Counted from the first letter of the stretch, positions 8,603 through 17,874 are shown. The stretch is 64,000 nucleotides of DNA from Idiomarina zobellii (GCF_900100855.1 NZ_FNCB01000001.1:1-64000), one strand, 5' to 3'. The notes: generated from the sequence alone by a model not told the origin. Numbers and translations: made by a program.

Positions 8603-9385
8603 ATGAACGTTGCGATACGTTTTGCTGATCAGGTTTCTGAGAAACATCAGCCATACGGGGATAAACTTAGCTTTTATTATTCCGACGAGCTGATTGAGTT
8701 TCAGCGCGTTGCCGCTAAAAGCCCTGATCGTAAAATTAAAATAAAGGTTTTGCCTGATTGCTCGGTAAAAGTTGCTGCTCCTGAAGACAGCTCCGATGAT
8801 GAGGTATTACGCGCTGCCAAAAAACGGGCGCGCTGGATTTACCAGCAACTACGAGAGTTTCGTAAGCAGCTAACGCACATTATTCCACGCCGTTATGTTA
8901 GCGGTGAAAGTCATTACTACCTGGGCAAGCAATACGTACTCAAAGTGCTGATAAAACCCGACCAAGCAGCTGGTGTTAAACTACTTCGCGGTCAACTTGA
9001 AGTGAGCGTGCGTGAGTACACTACTGAGCGTGTAAAGACAGCATTAGAATGCTGGTATAAGGTCAGAGCCAAAGACGTCTTCCACAAGCGTTTAGACGCC
9101 GTTTTAGAGCAAGCATTGTGGGTTGATAAGCGCCCTCCTCTGCGAATACTCACGATGCAAACCCAATGGGGCAGCTGTTCGCCTAACGGACGCATCACCT
9201 TAAACCCTCTGCTGGTTAAAGCACCCCGAGAGTGCATTGACTATGTCATACTGCACGAGCTTTGCCATATCGCTGAGCACAACCACAGCGAACGGTTTTA
9301 TCGGCTTATGGGACAGGTTATGCCGAATTGGGAACGTGTTAAGGGTCAGCTGGATCAGATGGCTGGGCGAATTTTTAATGGGTAA
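8603..9385 (+). CDS. YgjP/M48-like zinc metallopeptidase linked to hsdR
   Basis: A 260-residue protein that starts 4 bases after hsdR. The zinc motif HELCHIAEHNHSERF lies near residue 217 (HExxH plus downstream His), preceded by MQTQWGSCSPNGRITLNP, the signature of the YgjP/DUF45 (SprT-like) family. No signal peptide or membrane segment is seen, so it is cytoplasmic. Genes of this family are common at the end of type I restriction operons, but their substrate is unsettled; it may proteolyse a restriction subunit. Its final 38 codons and downstream sequence are duplicated at 11167-11347. Confidence 0.85.
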   Translation: MNVAIRFADQVSEKHQPYGDKLSFYYSDELIEFQRVAAKSPDRKIKIKVLPDCSVKVAAPEDSSDDEVLRAAKKRARWIYQQLREFRKQLTHIIPRRYVSGESHYYLGKQYVLKVLIKPDQAAGVKLLRGQLEVSVREYTTERVKTALECWYKVRAKDVFHKRLDAVLEQALWVDKRPPLRILTMQTQWGSCSPNGRITLNPLLVKAPRECIDYVILHELCHIAEHNHSERFYRLMGQVMPNWERVKGQLDQMAGRIFNG

Positions 9386-9448
9386 CCTGAACGTTATCGC
9401 TTTAGTGGCACACTAAATTTGTGAACCTAATTAGGTGGTGTAACCGTG
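9269..9448 (+). repeat. Imperfect direct repeat, copy A (end of peptidase gene plus downstream)
   Basis: This covers the last 38 codons of the metallopeptidase gene, its stop and about 60 bases downstream. Copy B is at 11167-11347 in the same orientation, with scattered substitutions that are mostly conservative at protein level. The HNH gene lies between the copies. Confidence 0.85.
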
Positions 9449-9495
9449 TTTTTGGAAACTACTTGTCAGCTCTTATCAGAAGCCATATTTTATGA

Positions 9496-11055
9496 CTATC
9501 CAAAGCGCTTGGATTTATTTTCCGCATGTTTCCGTGCCTTTATCGCTTCTTCTTTGGTGTGGAAAGTCCCTATGGTTTTTCCAGAAAGGTATGCGCGCCA
9601 CTTGCCTTCGTGTTGAGAGTCTTTGACTACGCCAGCGAAGCCAGTCGTGTTGCTTTTCATTAGGGGCTGATTTGCCATATTTTGTGCGTGGCTTACCAAT
9701 CTGAGGTTTGCGATCCTGTTATCCAGAGAGTTTAAATTGATATGGTCTATTTCGAGACCTGTTGCAGGCGGCCAGACACCATAGCAATAAAGCCACGCGA
9801 GATGTGAGGAATGATAATCTTTACCAAGCACTGTGCAATAATGATACCTGTTTCGCCGAAATCCACTAGGCTCAGCTTTTGTAAGTCTCGTGTTTAAGCC
9901 AGCATCACCTTTCCTTTTTAAGTTTCTTTGTCTAAGTGTAAAAATACCCGTGTGAGGATCGTAGTGAATGAGCTCTTTTAAAACTGCTTGCTTTTTAATT
10001 GGGTCTTTTTCACTTTGAAAGTAGTCCTCGCTTGGACAGGCTGCCAACCAGTTATCGATTCGCAAATCGTGTTTATCACCATTTTTACAAATTAAACCAT
10101 GATCTGGCTTTGGTCGACCTTCATACGACCAGATTAACTCTTGAGCTGTGTACCTGCGTGACTTGAAGCGCACCAATACAGGCTGCCCCTTTATGTAACG
10201 ACCAGCTCTTTCCCCAGCATACTGTGTGTTATGCTTTTTATCGCTTTTTGTCACTTCTTCACGCTTTCGCCAATGAAGTTTACCCCGCACCGCATCGTAA
10301 TAAAATGCTGCTCTAATTTCAGCGCCGTCAGGAAAAGGGTTTTTGATTGGTGTTTTACCTTTTTTAATTTTTGGTTTGTATTTTGAAGTGTTACGAGCGT
10401 TTTCTGCTTGAGTGACAACACGAAGATTATTGATTGAATTATTTGCTGGGTTTCTATCGATATGGTCGATGACAAGCCCTTCGGCTGGCAGTTCACCAAA
10501 CACGTATAACCATGCCCACCGGTGAGCCTTGCGTTCTTTATTGCAAATTTTAAAAATTTGATAGCCGTCATGATACCTAACACGAACAGGTTTACCGGCA
10601 TTTTTATTCAAAAAGCTGCGATCATTGGAGTTGCGTGGCCTTCTGAACTGCCATTTGAAAGTTCCTGTCCGTTCATTGTAATACACAAACTCCTTAATAT
10701 TGCTGGCATCAATTTTTACCGGGGTAACATCTTGTTCAGCCCAGTTAGCGAAAGATAAATCTGTATTGTCTCCATTCAAGCTGAAAATCCCTCTTTCAGA
10801 CGGTAGTTCGCCTTTCACTAGCACCCAGACTATTATTGCACCAGAAATTAGATGAAATTTTCTACTCTTTTTGCTCCAATACCTGAGACGAAGGCTACGA
10901 TCTTTTTCTAGGTAAAAAGTTACATTATCTCCGGCTTTATTTCTAAGATGATCTGTCTTCCACCGTAATTCACCAGCTGAGTCTAGATAAAATAAATTTT
11001 TTATCTCTAATGGCGTAGGATAAATACTGAGGTCAAGTTTCTTCACTAAAGTCAT
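9496..11055 (-). CDS. Four-module HNH endonuclease-like protein with AP2-like tail
   Basis: A 519-residue protein made of four related blocks. Each starts with a short strand pattern (YDPHTGIFTLR, YNERTGTFKW, YDAVRGKLHW, LDSAGELRW) and ends where an HNH_3 motif would be. Modules 2 and 4 keep the HNH core (VIDHIDRNPANNSINNLRVV near 193; EIDHINLNSLDNRIANLRLV near 433). Modules 1 and 3 lack the histidines. The tail (SNTTGFAGVVKD...KWRAYL...GTFHTKEEAIKAR) is AP2-like DNA-binding. Ordinary phage or homing HNH proteins have one such module. It converges on the peptidase gene and lies between direct repeats, so recent transfer is likely. Confidence 0.75.
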   Translation of the reverse strand: MTLVKKLDLSIYPTPLEIKNLFYLDSAGELRWKTDHLRNKAGDNVTFYLEKDRSLRLRYWSKKSRKFHLISGAIIVWVLVKGELPSERGIFSLNGDNTDLSFANWAEQDVTPVKIDASNIKEFVYYNERTGTFKWQFRRPRNSNDRSFLNKNAGKPVRVRYHDGYQIFKICNKERKAHRWAWLYVFGELPAEGLVIDHIDRNPANNSINNLRVVTQAENARNTSKYKPKIKKGKTPIKNPFPDGAEIRAAFYYDAVRGKLHWRKREEVTKSDKKHNTQYAGERAGRYIKGQPVLVRFKSRRYTAQELIWSYEGRPKPDHGLICKNGDKHDLRIDNWLAACPSEDYFQSEKDPIKKQAVLKELIHYDPHTGIFTLRQRNLKRKGDAGLNTRLTKAEPSGFRRNRYHYCTVLGKDYHSSHLAWLYCYGVWPPATGLEIDHINLNSLDNRIANLRLVSHAQNMANQPLMKSNTTGFAGVVKDSQHEGKWRAYLSGKTIGTFHTKEEAIKARKHAENKSKRFG

Positions 11056-11166
11056 TCCTATGATCTTTCTAAGCTATATGGAAAGATAGCAGTATATTTG
11101 TAAATCGCTAATGCAACGCAGCCTCTGTAGGAGAAGTTCAAACCACCCACGACAACCCCTTAACCA

Positions 11167-11283
11167 ATAGCTGAACACAGCCACAGCGAGCGATTTTATC
11201 GGCTGATGAGACAAGTTATGCCTAATTGGGAGCGAGTTAAGGAGCAGTTGGATCAGATGGCTGGGAGGATTTTTAGTGGTTAA
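11167..11283 (+). pseudogene. Duplicated 3' fragment of the metallopeptidase gene
   Basis: The frame opens at 11167 with IAEHSHSERFYRLM and runs 38 codons to a TAA at 11281-11283. It matches the end of the 8603-9385 product with four or so residue changes (for example N to S, G to R, G to E). No start codon or upstream part exists here, so it is a displaced fragment, not a gene. Confidence 0.85.
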
Positions 11284-11347
11284 CCTGAACGTTATCGCTT
11301 TAGTGGCACACTAAATTTGCGCTAGCTAATTAGGTGGTTTAGCGGTG
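11167..11347 (+). repeat. Imperfect direct repeat, copy B
   Basis: Partner of 9269-9448, beginning in the same codon and ending after the shared AATTAGGTGGT block, with one single-base length difference near 11320. The rest of the gene-free stretch 11056-11166 shows no recognisable element apart from the probable promoter region of the HNH gene. Confidence 0.85.
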
Positions 11348-11354
11348 CTTTTAT

Positions 11355-11380
11355 AAGGGGGAAGCACTTTCCCCCTTTCT
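11355..11380. terminator. Hairpin terminator after the cyclase gene
   Basis: A 9-bp stem (AAGGGGGAA / TTCCCCCTT) with a 5-base loop, pyrimidine-rich on the plus side. It sits immediately beyond the cyclase stop, between it and the duplicated peptidase tail, and could act in both directions. Confidence 0.6.
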
Positions 11381-11390
11381 TTCCTTTATT

Positions 11391-12431
11391 TTATTTAATC
11401 ACAATTGGATTAATAGGTGAGCCTGAGCCACGTTCCATTTTGAGCGGCGCTGCTGTAAACATAAAGGTATACTGCCCATCTTCAGCGCTGTCTTTTGCAA
11501 GGTCATCTAGCCAGTACAACTCACTAAGAACAACACCCAAATCCCGGATCAATGCTCCGTGAAGTGGTATCACGTAATCTTTTCCGTCAATAGTTTGCGG
11601 AACCAGTTCGACAGCAAGGTTATCCGCTGCAATCACTGGTATTTCCATATCATCAATCCAGTTGATTAGTTGTTTGCTATAACACAATCCGGGCTCTGTA
11701 GTTGCGCTCCATGGCGCGTCTGGTTCGTCCTGATAAAAGCGGCCAACGGAACCCGTTCTTATCAACAAAATGTCTCGTTTCTCGATTGTTACGTTTTGCG
11801 CTTCAGCTGTTTCTCGTAAATCATCAAGTGTAACGCAAGAGCTTGGTGCCAAACGGCTAGACTGACCGCCTTTGTGACTTCCAACATCCAATAAGACACC
11901 ACGACCAACAATGCCGTGCTCAGCAAGTTTGCCTACATCAACATGATCGTGCCCATGTACTGTACTATCGGCTGAAACGCCACCATAGACTTTATCGCCA
12001 TACCAAGCGTGACCTAATGCATCCATATGAGTCGTGCCTTGTAAATACATGAATACAGCATCGTCGGAGTACTTCACCCCACCGGCTAACTCATCAAGTT
12101 TATCCACAGAATACATACTTTCATCCTGTGTCATGAAATGCATGGCTGGCACTCTTCCAGGAAAGACAGGTCCGACTCCATGAGTAATCGGTAATTGCAG
12201 GGTGAATTTTTCACCTGTTTTTACAGCCTTAACGCCACGCAGTGCTTGTTCATCATCGAGGTAATTTAGTGCGCCAATTTGGTCATTCTCACCCCACTTC
12301 CCCCAGTTTTTCGGCATATCCTTTTGTAAATTTTCAATATCACTGCTTTGAGCAAAAGCCAGTGATGAAGAGCTTAGTCCCACAAGGGCGCTCAACACAG
12401 CGACAGATAAGATATTTTTGGATTTTTTCAT
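11391..12431 (-). CDS. Periplasmic cyclase-family metal hydrolase
   Basis: About 346 residues from the ATG at 12431, which has AAGGA upstream; an upstream in-frame start at 12476 is less likely because it precedes the signal peptide. The N-terminus (MKKSKN, hydrophobic core, AFAQ) is a Sec signal peptide. The conserved motif GTTHMDALGHAWYGD is the HxxTHxD metal site of the cyclase family (PF04199), which includes kynurenine formamidase and isatin hydrolase and hydrolyses cyclic amides or related bonds. It is the last gene of a sigma54-controlled operon with an aldehyde and an alcohol dehydrogenase, so it probably opens the substrate ring in the periplasm. The substrate is not identifiable. 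Confidence 0.8.
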   Translation of the reverse strand: MKKSKNILSVAVLSALVGLSSSSLAFAQSSDIENLQKDMPKNWGKWGENDQIGALNYLDDEQALRGVKAVKTGEKFTLQLPITHGVGPVFPGRVPAMHFMTQDESMYSVDKLDELAGGVKYSDDAVFMYLQGTTHMDALGHAWYGDKVYGGVSADSTVHGHDHVDVGKLAEHGIVGRGVLLDVGSHKGGQSSRLAPSSCVTLDDLRETAEAQNVTIEKRDILLIRTGSVGRFYQDEPDAPWSATTEPGLCYSKQLINWIDDMEIPVIAADNLAVELVPQTIDGKDYVIPLHGALIRDLGVVLSELYWLDDLAKDSAEDGQYTFMFTAAPLKMERGSGSPINPIVIK

Positions 12432-12466
12432 TGTTATTTTCCTTTTGTTGCTCGTAGTTTTACTTG

Positions 12467-13915
12467 TTAGTAACAAAGCTTGATGTACTTTGTTTCGAGG
12501 TACTCCGTAATGCCTTGTCGACCTCCTTCTCGGCCTAAGCCAGAGCTTTTAACTCCGCCAAAAGGCATCGCAGGATCTGAGATAACGCCAGTGTTAACGC
12601 CTACCATACCCACCTCTAACTCCGCAGCGAGGTCGTGGATCCGTTTCAGACTCTCGCTGTAAAAGTAAGCCGCTAAACCTGTATCCTGTGCTCTAAGTGA
12701 CGCAATGAGCGAATCTTCATCGCTATAGCGAACTAAAGGGGCGACTGGGCCGAAAACTTCTTCTTGAACACAGCGCATATCGGTTGTTGCTTCTGTGATC
12801 AATGTAGGAAGATACCAACGCTCCGACTCTGCCCAACGCTCGCCTCCATACACTATCTTGCCGCCTTTTTCTCTGGCATCTCTAACTAGTGCCTCCACCT
12901 TCTCCAGAGCCCGTTCATTAATGAGGGGACCTATATCGGTATGGGGATCACTGCCTAAGCCTAAGGAAAGTGCTTTTATTCGTTTTTCAAAAGCACTCGC
13001 AAAACGGTCATATAGCGAATCATGAACATAAAACGCATTCGCACAGACACAAGTTTGTCCGGCATTGCGAAACTTTGACTGCATCGCTCCTTCAACTGCT
13101 TTATCGATATCAGCATCGCTACAGACTATAAACGGGGCATTACCGCCCAATTCAAGCGAAAGGCGCTTAACGGTAGAGGCACAAGCTCGCATCAAGTGCC
13201 GCCCCACAGCTGTTGATCCAGTAAAGCTGAGCTTTTTAACCTGTTTGCTGGTGCACACTATGTCGCCTATAAGTTGTGCGTCACCAGTTACTACATTAAT
13301 CAGACCCGGAGGAACGCCGGCCAAAAGCGCCAGCTCTGACAATGCAAGTGCTGTAAATGGAGTCTCAGGTGCAGGTTTTATTATCATTGAACATCCTACA
13401 GCCAGAGCTGGTGCGACCTTTCGAGTTAACATCGCTGCTGGAAAATTCCAGGGAGTTATCGCAGCACAGACACCGACCGGCTCTGTAATTGTTTTCAACG
13501 ACTCACCCTCGGAACCATTGGGCATTGCGCTCCCGTTATCCTGCAACGCCGGTTGTGCGTACCACTTTACATAACTCGCCGCATAACGAACTTCTCCCAG
13601 GGCCTCAGCGAACGGCTTTCCTTGTTCTAGAGTAATGATTGACGCTAACCGCTCCTCATTCTCTTTTATCTTTTGGTACCAATTATTAAGTACTGCACAA
13701 CGTTCGTTTATCGAAGTCTTACGCCAACTATTGAAAGCACGCTCAGCAGTGGTAATCGCATAGCGAACTTGCTCCTCAGAGAGCTTTGGAACAGTGCCTA
13801 GCAGCTCTCCACTAGCTGGATTAAAAACCTTCAACGTATTGCTCCCGCTACACGGGATCCAATTTACGCCAATTAAGGCCGCCTGCTTTAAATCTACCTG
13901 TTTCTCATTCATCAT
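12467..13915 (-). CDS. Succinate-semialdehyde-type aldehyde dehydrogenase
   Basis: A 482-residue NAD(P)-dependent aldehyde dehydrogenase. It has TPWNFP near 154-159, the general base in LELGGN (Glu255) and the catalytic cysteine in GQTCVCAN (Cys289). The CVC arrangement is typical of GabD-like succinate-semialdehyde dehydrogenases. The start overlaps the activator gene by 11 bases (ATGATGAATGAG), so the two are probably coupled. Next to an iron alcohol dehydrogenase it would oxidise the aldehyde made from a primary alcohol; 4-hydroxybutyrate to succinate is one fitting route, but this is inference. Confidence 0.85.
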   Translation of the reverse strand: MMNEKQVDLKQAALIGVNWIPCSGSNTLKVFNPASGELLGTVPKLSEEQVRYAITTAERAFNSWRKTSINERCAVLNNWYQKIKENEERLASIITLEQGKPFAEALGEVRYAASYVKWYAQPALQDNGSAMPNGSEGESLKTITEPVGVCAAITPWNFPAAMLTRKVAPALAVGCSMIIKPAPETPFTALALSELALLAGVPPGLINVVTGDAQLIGDIVCTSKQVKKLSFTGSTAVGRHLMRACASTVKRLSLELGGNAPFIVCSDADIDKAVEGAMQSKFRNAGQTCVCANAFYVHDSLYDRFASAFEKRIKALSLGLGSDPHTDIGPLINERALEKVEALVRDAREKGGKIVYGGERWAESERWYLPTLITEATTDMRCVQEEVFGPVAPLVRYSDEDSLIASLRAQDTGLAAYFYSESLKRIHDLAAELEVGMVGVNTGVISDPAMPFGGVKSSGLGREGGRQGITEYLETKYIKLCY

Positions 13916-15281
13916 CTTGAGTTGGATTTCCCATCATTTTTGCTTTTAATCGTTGTTGTTTTTTTACTAATGTTGACTGGTCTATACCCAATGCTTGTGC
14001 CGCAGCTCGTGTCGTACCATGAACTTGGAGAGCCTCACTTATAAGCCTTAATTCAAGCTCATCCATCCGATGTCTCAACGAAAGCCCCTGCTTTCCTAGA
14101 AACTGCTCACCGATAAGTTCTCGAGGTAAATGAGCGGTCGTTATTAATGCTTGCTCACTGGTCACCACTAACCGCTCTACTAAATTTATTAATTCTCGAA
14201 TATTTCCAGGCCAATCGTAACGAGTAAGGCGCTCAACAACGCTCTGATGCCAACGACAGTCAAATTCATATTGTTGATTAAAATAACAAAGGTAGTGTTC
14301 CAATAGCGGCTCAATTTCCTCAGTACGCTCGCGAAGCGCAGGTAGCTCGATAGGTACCACACATATCCGGTAAAGAAGATCGGCCCGAAAGCGGCTCTCG
14401 GCAACCAGCGCCTTTAAATCGTGATGCGAGGCTGAAATGAGTCTAAAATTCGTCTGCCTGAATTCGGTCCCTCCGACCGGCAAAAAACGCTTCTCGGCAA
14501 TCACCTTCAATAGTTTTGCTTGCAACGACAGGGGTAAGTCGCCAATCTCATCCAGAAATAGAGTGCCGTTATTAGCCGCTTCAAGCAGCCCTGTTTTTCC
14601 TTTATTTGACGCACCAGTAAATGCGCCTGGTACATAACCGAATAGCTCTGCTTCCAACAGTGACTCGGGCATTGCGGCACAGTTAAGCTCAATAAAGGGT
14701 CCGCTACTGCATCGGCTATATTGATGAATAGTGCGTGCTAATAATGTTTTACCCGTCCCGGTCTCGCCTTGTAACAGTACTTTTGCCGCTGAGTTCGCTA
14801 CGCGCTTCGCAAGCTCGTAACATGCTTGGGTACGCGGGCTTACAATAAATGGCTCAGCCGGCCAGTCATGCTGTGCCGGACCGTATTGCTCTCGCACATT
14901 CAACAACTGTTCTAGTTGCTCTTCGGCACGCTTGGCTTGCAATAACTCGGTTACGTCTCGCACCGTTGTAACTACATATTCAATGCGTCCTCGGGCATCA
15001 ATCATCGGAGTGCCCGATACCAAAATTTTATGGTCATCGGTCAGAGCCTGTGTCAGTGTTACAGCGCGTCGCTCTTTCAATACTTCTAACGACACCGAAC
15101 GTGAAATGTAGCCGGCTTTAACCACTTCTGACATGTGCATGCCCTGCAAAGTGCGCTTTGGAATTCCTGTTATTCGCTCATAGGCTTTATTTACTGTGAT
15201 GGTTACTCCGTTCCCATCGGTAATGTAAACGCCATCACTCATGGCATCTAATACCCGTTGCAGGTTATCCCCGTGAAACAT
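13905..15281 (-). CDS. PAS-containing sigma54-dependent activator
   Basis: A 458-residue enhancer-binding protein: PAS sensor at about 5-115, AAA+ domain with Walker A GETGTGKT (172-179), the sigma54-contact loop GAFTGA (219-224) and Walker B LFLDEIGD (241-248), then a C-terminal helix-turn-helix ending LGIDQSTLVKKQQRL that resembles TyrR-type regulators. It lacks a response-regulator receiver domain, so the PAS domain probably senses a ligand directly. The gene lies in the operon it presumably controls, and its start shares one base with the permease stop (TGATG). Sigma54 promoters are at 17859-17874 and 18072-18087. Confidence 0.9.
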   Translation of the reverse strand: MFHGDNLQRVLDAMSDGVYITDGNGVTITVNKAYERITGIPKRTLQGMHMSEVVKAGYISRSVSLEVLKERRAVTLTQALTDDHKILVSGTPMIDARGRIEYVVTTVRDVTELLQAKRAEEQLEQLLNVREQYGPAQHDWPAEPFIVSPRTQACYELAKRVANSAAKVLLQGETGTGKTLLARTIHQYSRCSSGPFIELNCAAMPESLLEAELFGYVPGAFTGASNKGKTGLLEAANNGTLFLDEIGDLPLSLQAKLLKVIAEKRFLPVGGTEFRQTNFRLISASHHDLKALVAESRFRADLLYRICVVPIELPALRERTEEIEPLLEHYLCYFNQQYEFDCRWHQSVVERLTRYDWPGNIRELINLVERLVVTSEQALITTAHLPRELIGEQFLGKQGLSLRHRMDELELRLISEALQVHGTTRAAAQALGIDQSTLVKKQQRLKAKMMGNPTQDDE

Positions 15282-16633
15282 CAGCGTGTCTCCTTAGAAG
15301 GTGTCCGTAGACGCCAGCCATAAATCAAAAAACACAATAGAATCCCGGCAGCGAACGCCCAAGTTGCACCTTTTACTACCAAAATTGCGGCAATAACACC
15401 GGCAATTCCCAGATCGCGCTCGCTTTTGGCTTCCTGAATACCTATGCGTACACTGACGTAACCTTGGATCAATAGTGTCAGTGCCAGAGCAATCCCCAAG
15501 ATCGGTTGCACTAGACTAACGACTGGCAGTAGTAGTAAACCGGTATTGGTGCCCCAGCGAAACGATCCTGCGCCACCGAAGATGGAGTCCATCGCCTTGC
15601 GGCCTTTTTTAAAACGTTCAACAATTACCACATGCATTGCCGCCCATAGAGGTCCGCACATTGCTACGTCTGGTCCAATAATGCTCATACCAAAATTGCG
15701 AGCTCCAAAAATTATGTGAGCGCGATCAGGGCTATAATCAATTTTTTCATCCTGGCGAGCCTCATCAGCTTCATCCAAAATTGCCTTGCTCTGCAGGACA
15801 TCACCAAAAAGTACGATATAAGCCGCTAGCACCGTCGGAATTGCTGTAACAAACATCATTAATGGTGGCAGTCCAACACCGAAGAGCGTGTATTCTGTAA
15901 ACATCGTGACAAAATCTGGTGATGTCAGTCCCCACTCAATATCTGGCCAGGGAGCCTCACCAAACAGCGGTGCGACCACGATGGCAAGTGCAATGATGGG
16001 GAAAATTCCCAACTTACCTATCAGCGCTAATAACCAATGTTTATTTTGAATGGCTGCAAAGTGACGTGAAAAAATTAGGTAGAATGCAATACCAACCGCA
16101 ATGGATATTGTCATGGGGAAAGATTCAAAACGTCCCCCTTCTTCAAATACCACAGCAACAGCCGCTAAGCCGGCGCCCATAATGATGCCAGCCTTGATCG
16201 CGCTTGGAATATAATGAACAACTCGTCGGGCGATGCCCGAAGCACCCAATACCATGGCAAATGCGCCCAACATCATTTGAAAGGCGATTAGTGCATGTAC
16301 ACGACTCTCCCCCTCGGGAAAGGTTGAGACATACATCATTAACAAAGGTATTGCAGGAGTTATCCACCCTGGTACGACTGGATCACCAAGCAAATGGTGA
16401 AGCAAGTAAAATAGACCATTGATCAGGACGATCGCGAGTGCAGCTTCAAACGGCATACCCAGAAGCTCAGCCATTAATGAAATCGCGGCTAAATCTACCG
16501 CGCACATCAACAATCCCTGAAAGTAATCAGGCCACTCGAAGCGATAATGTAAAAATGGCAGCCTAATTTTAAATGGCCCTAATCCCCAAAATGGTGCTTC
16601 CGCGCCCGGTTTACGATGCTTCCATAACGACAT
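15281..16633 (-). CDS. Multi-pass permease, NCS2/SulP-like
   Basis: A 450-residue integral membrane protein with about a dozen hydrophobic segments and repeated glycine-rich helices (for example GLPPLMMFVTAIPTVLAAY and NFGMSIIGPDVAMCGPLWAA). It resembles the xanthine/uracil and benzoate permease folds (7+7 inverted repeat), but I cannot assign a substrate. The first 35 residues are cytoplasmic and polar. In the operon it would import the compound handled by the two dehydrogenases after the periplasmic hydrolase has acted. Confidence 0.65.
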   Translation of the reverse strand: MSLWKHRKPGAEAPFWGLGPFKIRLPFLHYRFEWPDYFQGLLMCAVDLAAISLMAELLGMPFEAALAIVLINGLFYLLHHLLGDPVVPGWITPAIPLLMMYVSTFPEGESRVHALIAFQMMLGAFAMVLGASGIARRVVHYIPSAIKAGIIMGAGLAAVAVVFEEGGRFESFPMTISIAVGIAFYLIFSRHFAAIQNKHWLLALIGKLGIFPIIALAIVVAPLFGEAPWPDIEWGLTSPDFVTMFTEYTLFGVGLPPLMMFVTAIPTVLAAYIVLFGDVLQSKAILDEADEARQDEKIDYSPDRAHIIFGARNFGMSIIGPDVAMCGPLWAAMHVVIVERFKKGRKAMDSIFGGAGSFRWGTNTGLLLLPVVSLVQPILGIALALTLLIQGYVSVRIGIQEAKSERDLGIAGVIAAILVVKGATWAFAAGILLCFLIYGWRLRTPSKETR

Positions 16634-16644
16634 GGCTCGTTTCC

Positions 16645-17808
16645 TCAGTAAACAGCAGTGTAAATAGCTGCAATATCATCCACGCTCAATTCCCGAGGAT
16701 TATTGCGTAACAGTCGAGTTACTCCATGAGCAGACTCAGCCAACTCAGGAATAGCTTCTCTTGGAATATCAAACTCGCGTAGCGTTTTAGGAATATTAAC
16801 CTGCTCACATAGCTGGGCCAGTCGCTCAACTACAAAGTCCCCAGCGTCTTCTTTTACCAAAGTGTTAGGAGCTCCCAACGCATAAGCAATATCAAGAAAT
16901 AGAGCTCGACAATTAGCGTAATTCCAACGCATCACTTCCGTAAACATAACGGCATTACTGACACCATGTGACAAGTGAAAACGTCCTCCTAAGGGGTATG
17001 CCAGTGCGTGGACGGCTCCAACTCCAGCATTCCCAAAGGCTAAGCCAGCCATAAGGCTGGCTGTAGCCATTTGCTCGCGCGCATTCATATCTTTGGGATT
17101 TTCATAGGCTTGTAATAGCGATTTGTTGATCATCGTCATCGCGCGTAATGATAATGGGCGAGTGAGCTCAGTGGAAAAATTGGATAAATAACTTTCAACG
17201 GCATGCACTAAGGCATCAACGCCGCTCGCAGCGGTGACGGCCGGTGGACAGCTCACGGTCAATTCCGGTGCCACAATGGCAACGTCAGGTAACAACTGGT
17301 TACTGACAATACCCTTTTTTAACTGCGCGTTTACGTCTGACAAAATCGCAATATTGGTCACCTCAGAGCCTGTTCCTGCTGTGGTCGGCAAACAGATAAG
17401 GGGAGTTTTTCTGGTGCGAACCTGATCTTCACCAAAGAGCGCCTCCAATTTTCTATCATCACCGATATAAACAGCGACGGCTTTAGCCGTATCCATCGCG
17501 CTGCCCCCACCTATAGCTATAATGCCGTCGCATTTACTTGCCATAAAACGGTGACGGCAGTCTTCGACTACATGTGTTTCCGGCTCAGCCGAAATATCTG
17601 AGTACAGTGTTGTACTGTCTGTAAAGGCATGTTGGAAGCTTTCTAAAATTGGTTCAATAACGCCAGAGCCCATTACTCCTTTATCGGTAACAATTAAAGG
17701 GCGTTTCATCATGAGAGCCTCGGCCTCTGCCGCCAATTGTGCACTTGCACCATATCCCGTCAGTAACCGTCGAGCGGTTTTAAATACTTGCACGCGTGTC
17801 TCAGTCAT
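16645..17808 (-). CDS. Iron-containing alcohol dehydrogenase
   Basis: About 387 residues from the ATG at 17808, chosen because AAGGGA lies just upstream; a longer start at 17841 is possible. It has the NAD site IGGGSAMDTAK, TTAGTGSEVTN and the metal ligands in GVDALVHAVESYLS and VHALAYPLGGRFHLSHG. This family (group III alcohol dehydrogenases) oxidises primary alcohols including 4-hydroxybutyrate. It is the first gene of the operon, directly behind a sigma54 promoter. Confidence 0.88.
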   Translation of the reverse strand: MTETRVQVFKTARRLLTGYGASAQLAAEAEALMMKRPLIVTDKGVMGSGVIEPILESFQHAFTDSTTLYSDISAEPETHVVEDCRHRFMASKCDGIIAIGGGSAMDTAKAVAVYIGDDRKLEALFGEDQVRTRKTPLICLPTTAGTGSEVTNIAILSDVNAQLKKGIVSNQLLPDVAIVAPELTVSCPPAVTAASGVDALVHAVESYLSNFSTELTRPLSLRAMTMINKSLLQAYENPKDMNAREQMATASLMAGLAFGNAGVGAVHALAYPLGGRFHLSHGVSNAVMFTEVMRWNYANCRALFLDIAYALGAPNTLVKEDAGDFVVERLAQLCEQVNIPKTLREFDIPREAIPELAESAHGVTRLLRNNPRELSVDDIAAIYTAVY

Positions 17809-17858
17809 TGCGTTCCCTTTTTTGTCGTTATTTTTTAACACTTTATTATCAATAACAC

Positions 17859-17874
17859 AGCAAACCCTGTGCCA
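17859..17874 (-). promoter_or_regulatory. Sigma54 promoter of the dehydrogenase operon
   Basis: On the minus strand the sequence is TGGCACAGGGTTTGCT, matching TGGCACR-N4-TTGCW in both -24 and -12 elements with exact spacing. It lies about 50 bases upstream of the ATG at 17808. Confidence 0.85.

Noticed and set aside
10251-10601. 116-codon ORF overlapping the HNH gene on the same strand in another frame
   Set aside because: It is a frame shadow; the HNH frame shows the motifs and this one has none.
13065-13574. 169-codon plus-strand ORF opposite the aldehyde dehydrogenase
   Set aside because: The minus-strand frame has complete catalytic motifs; this is a complementary-strand open frame.
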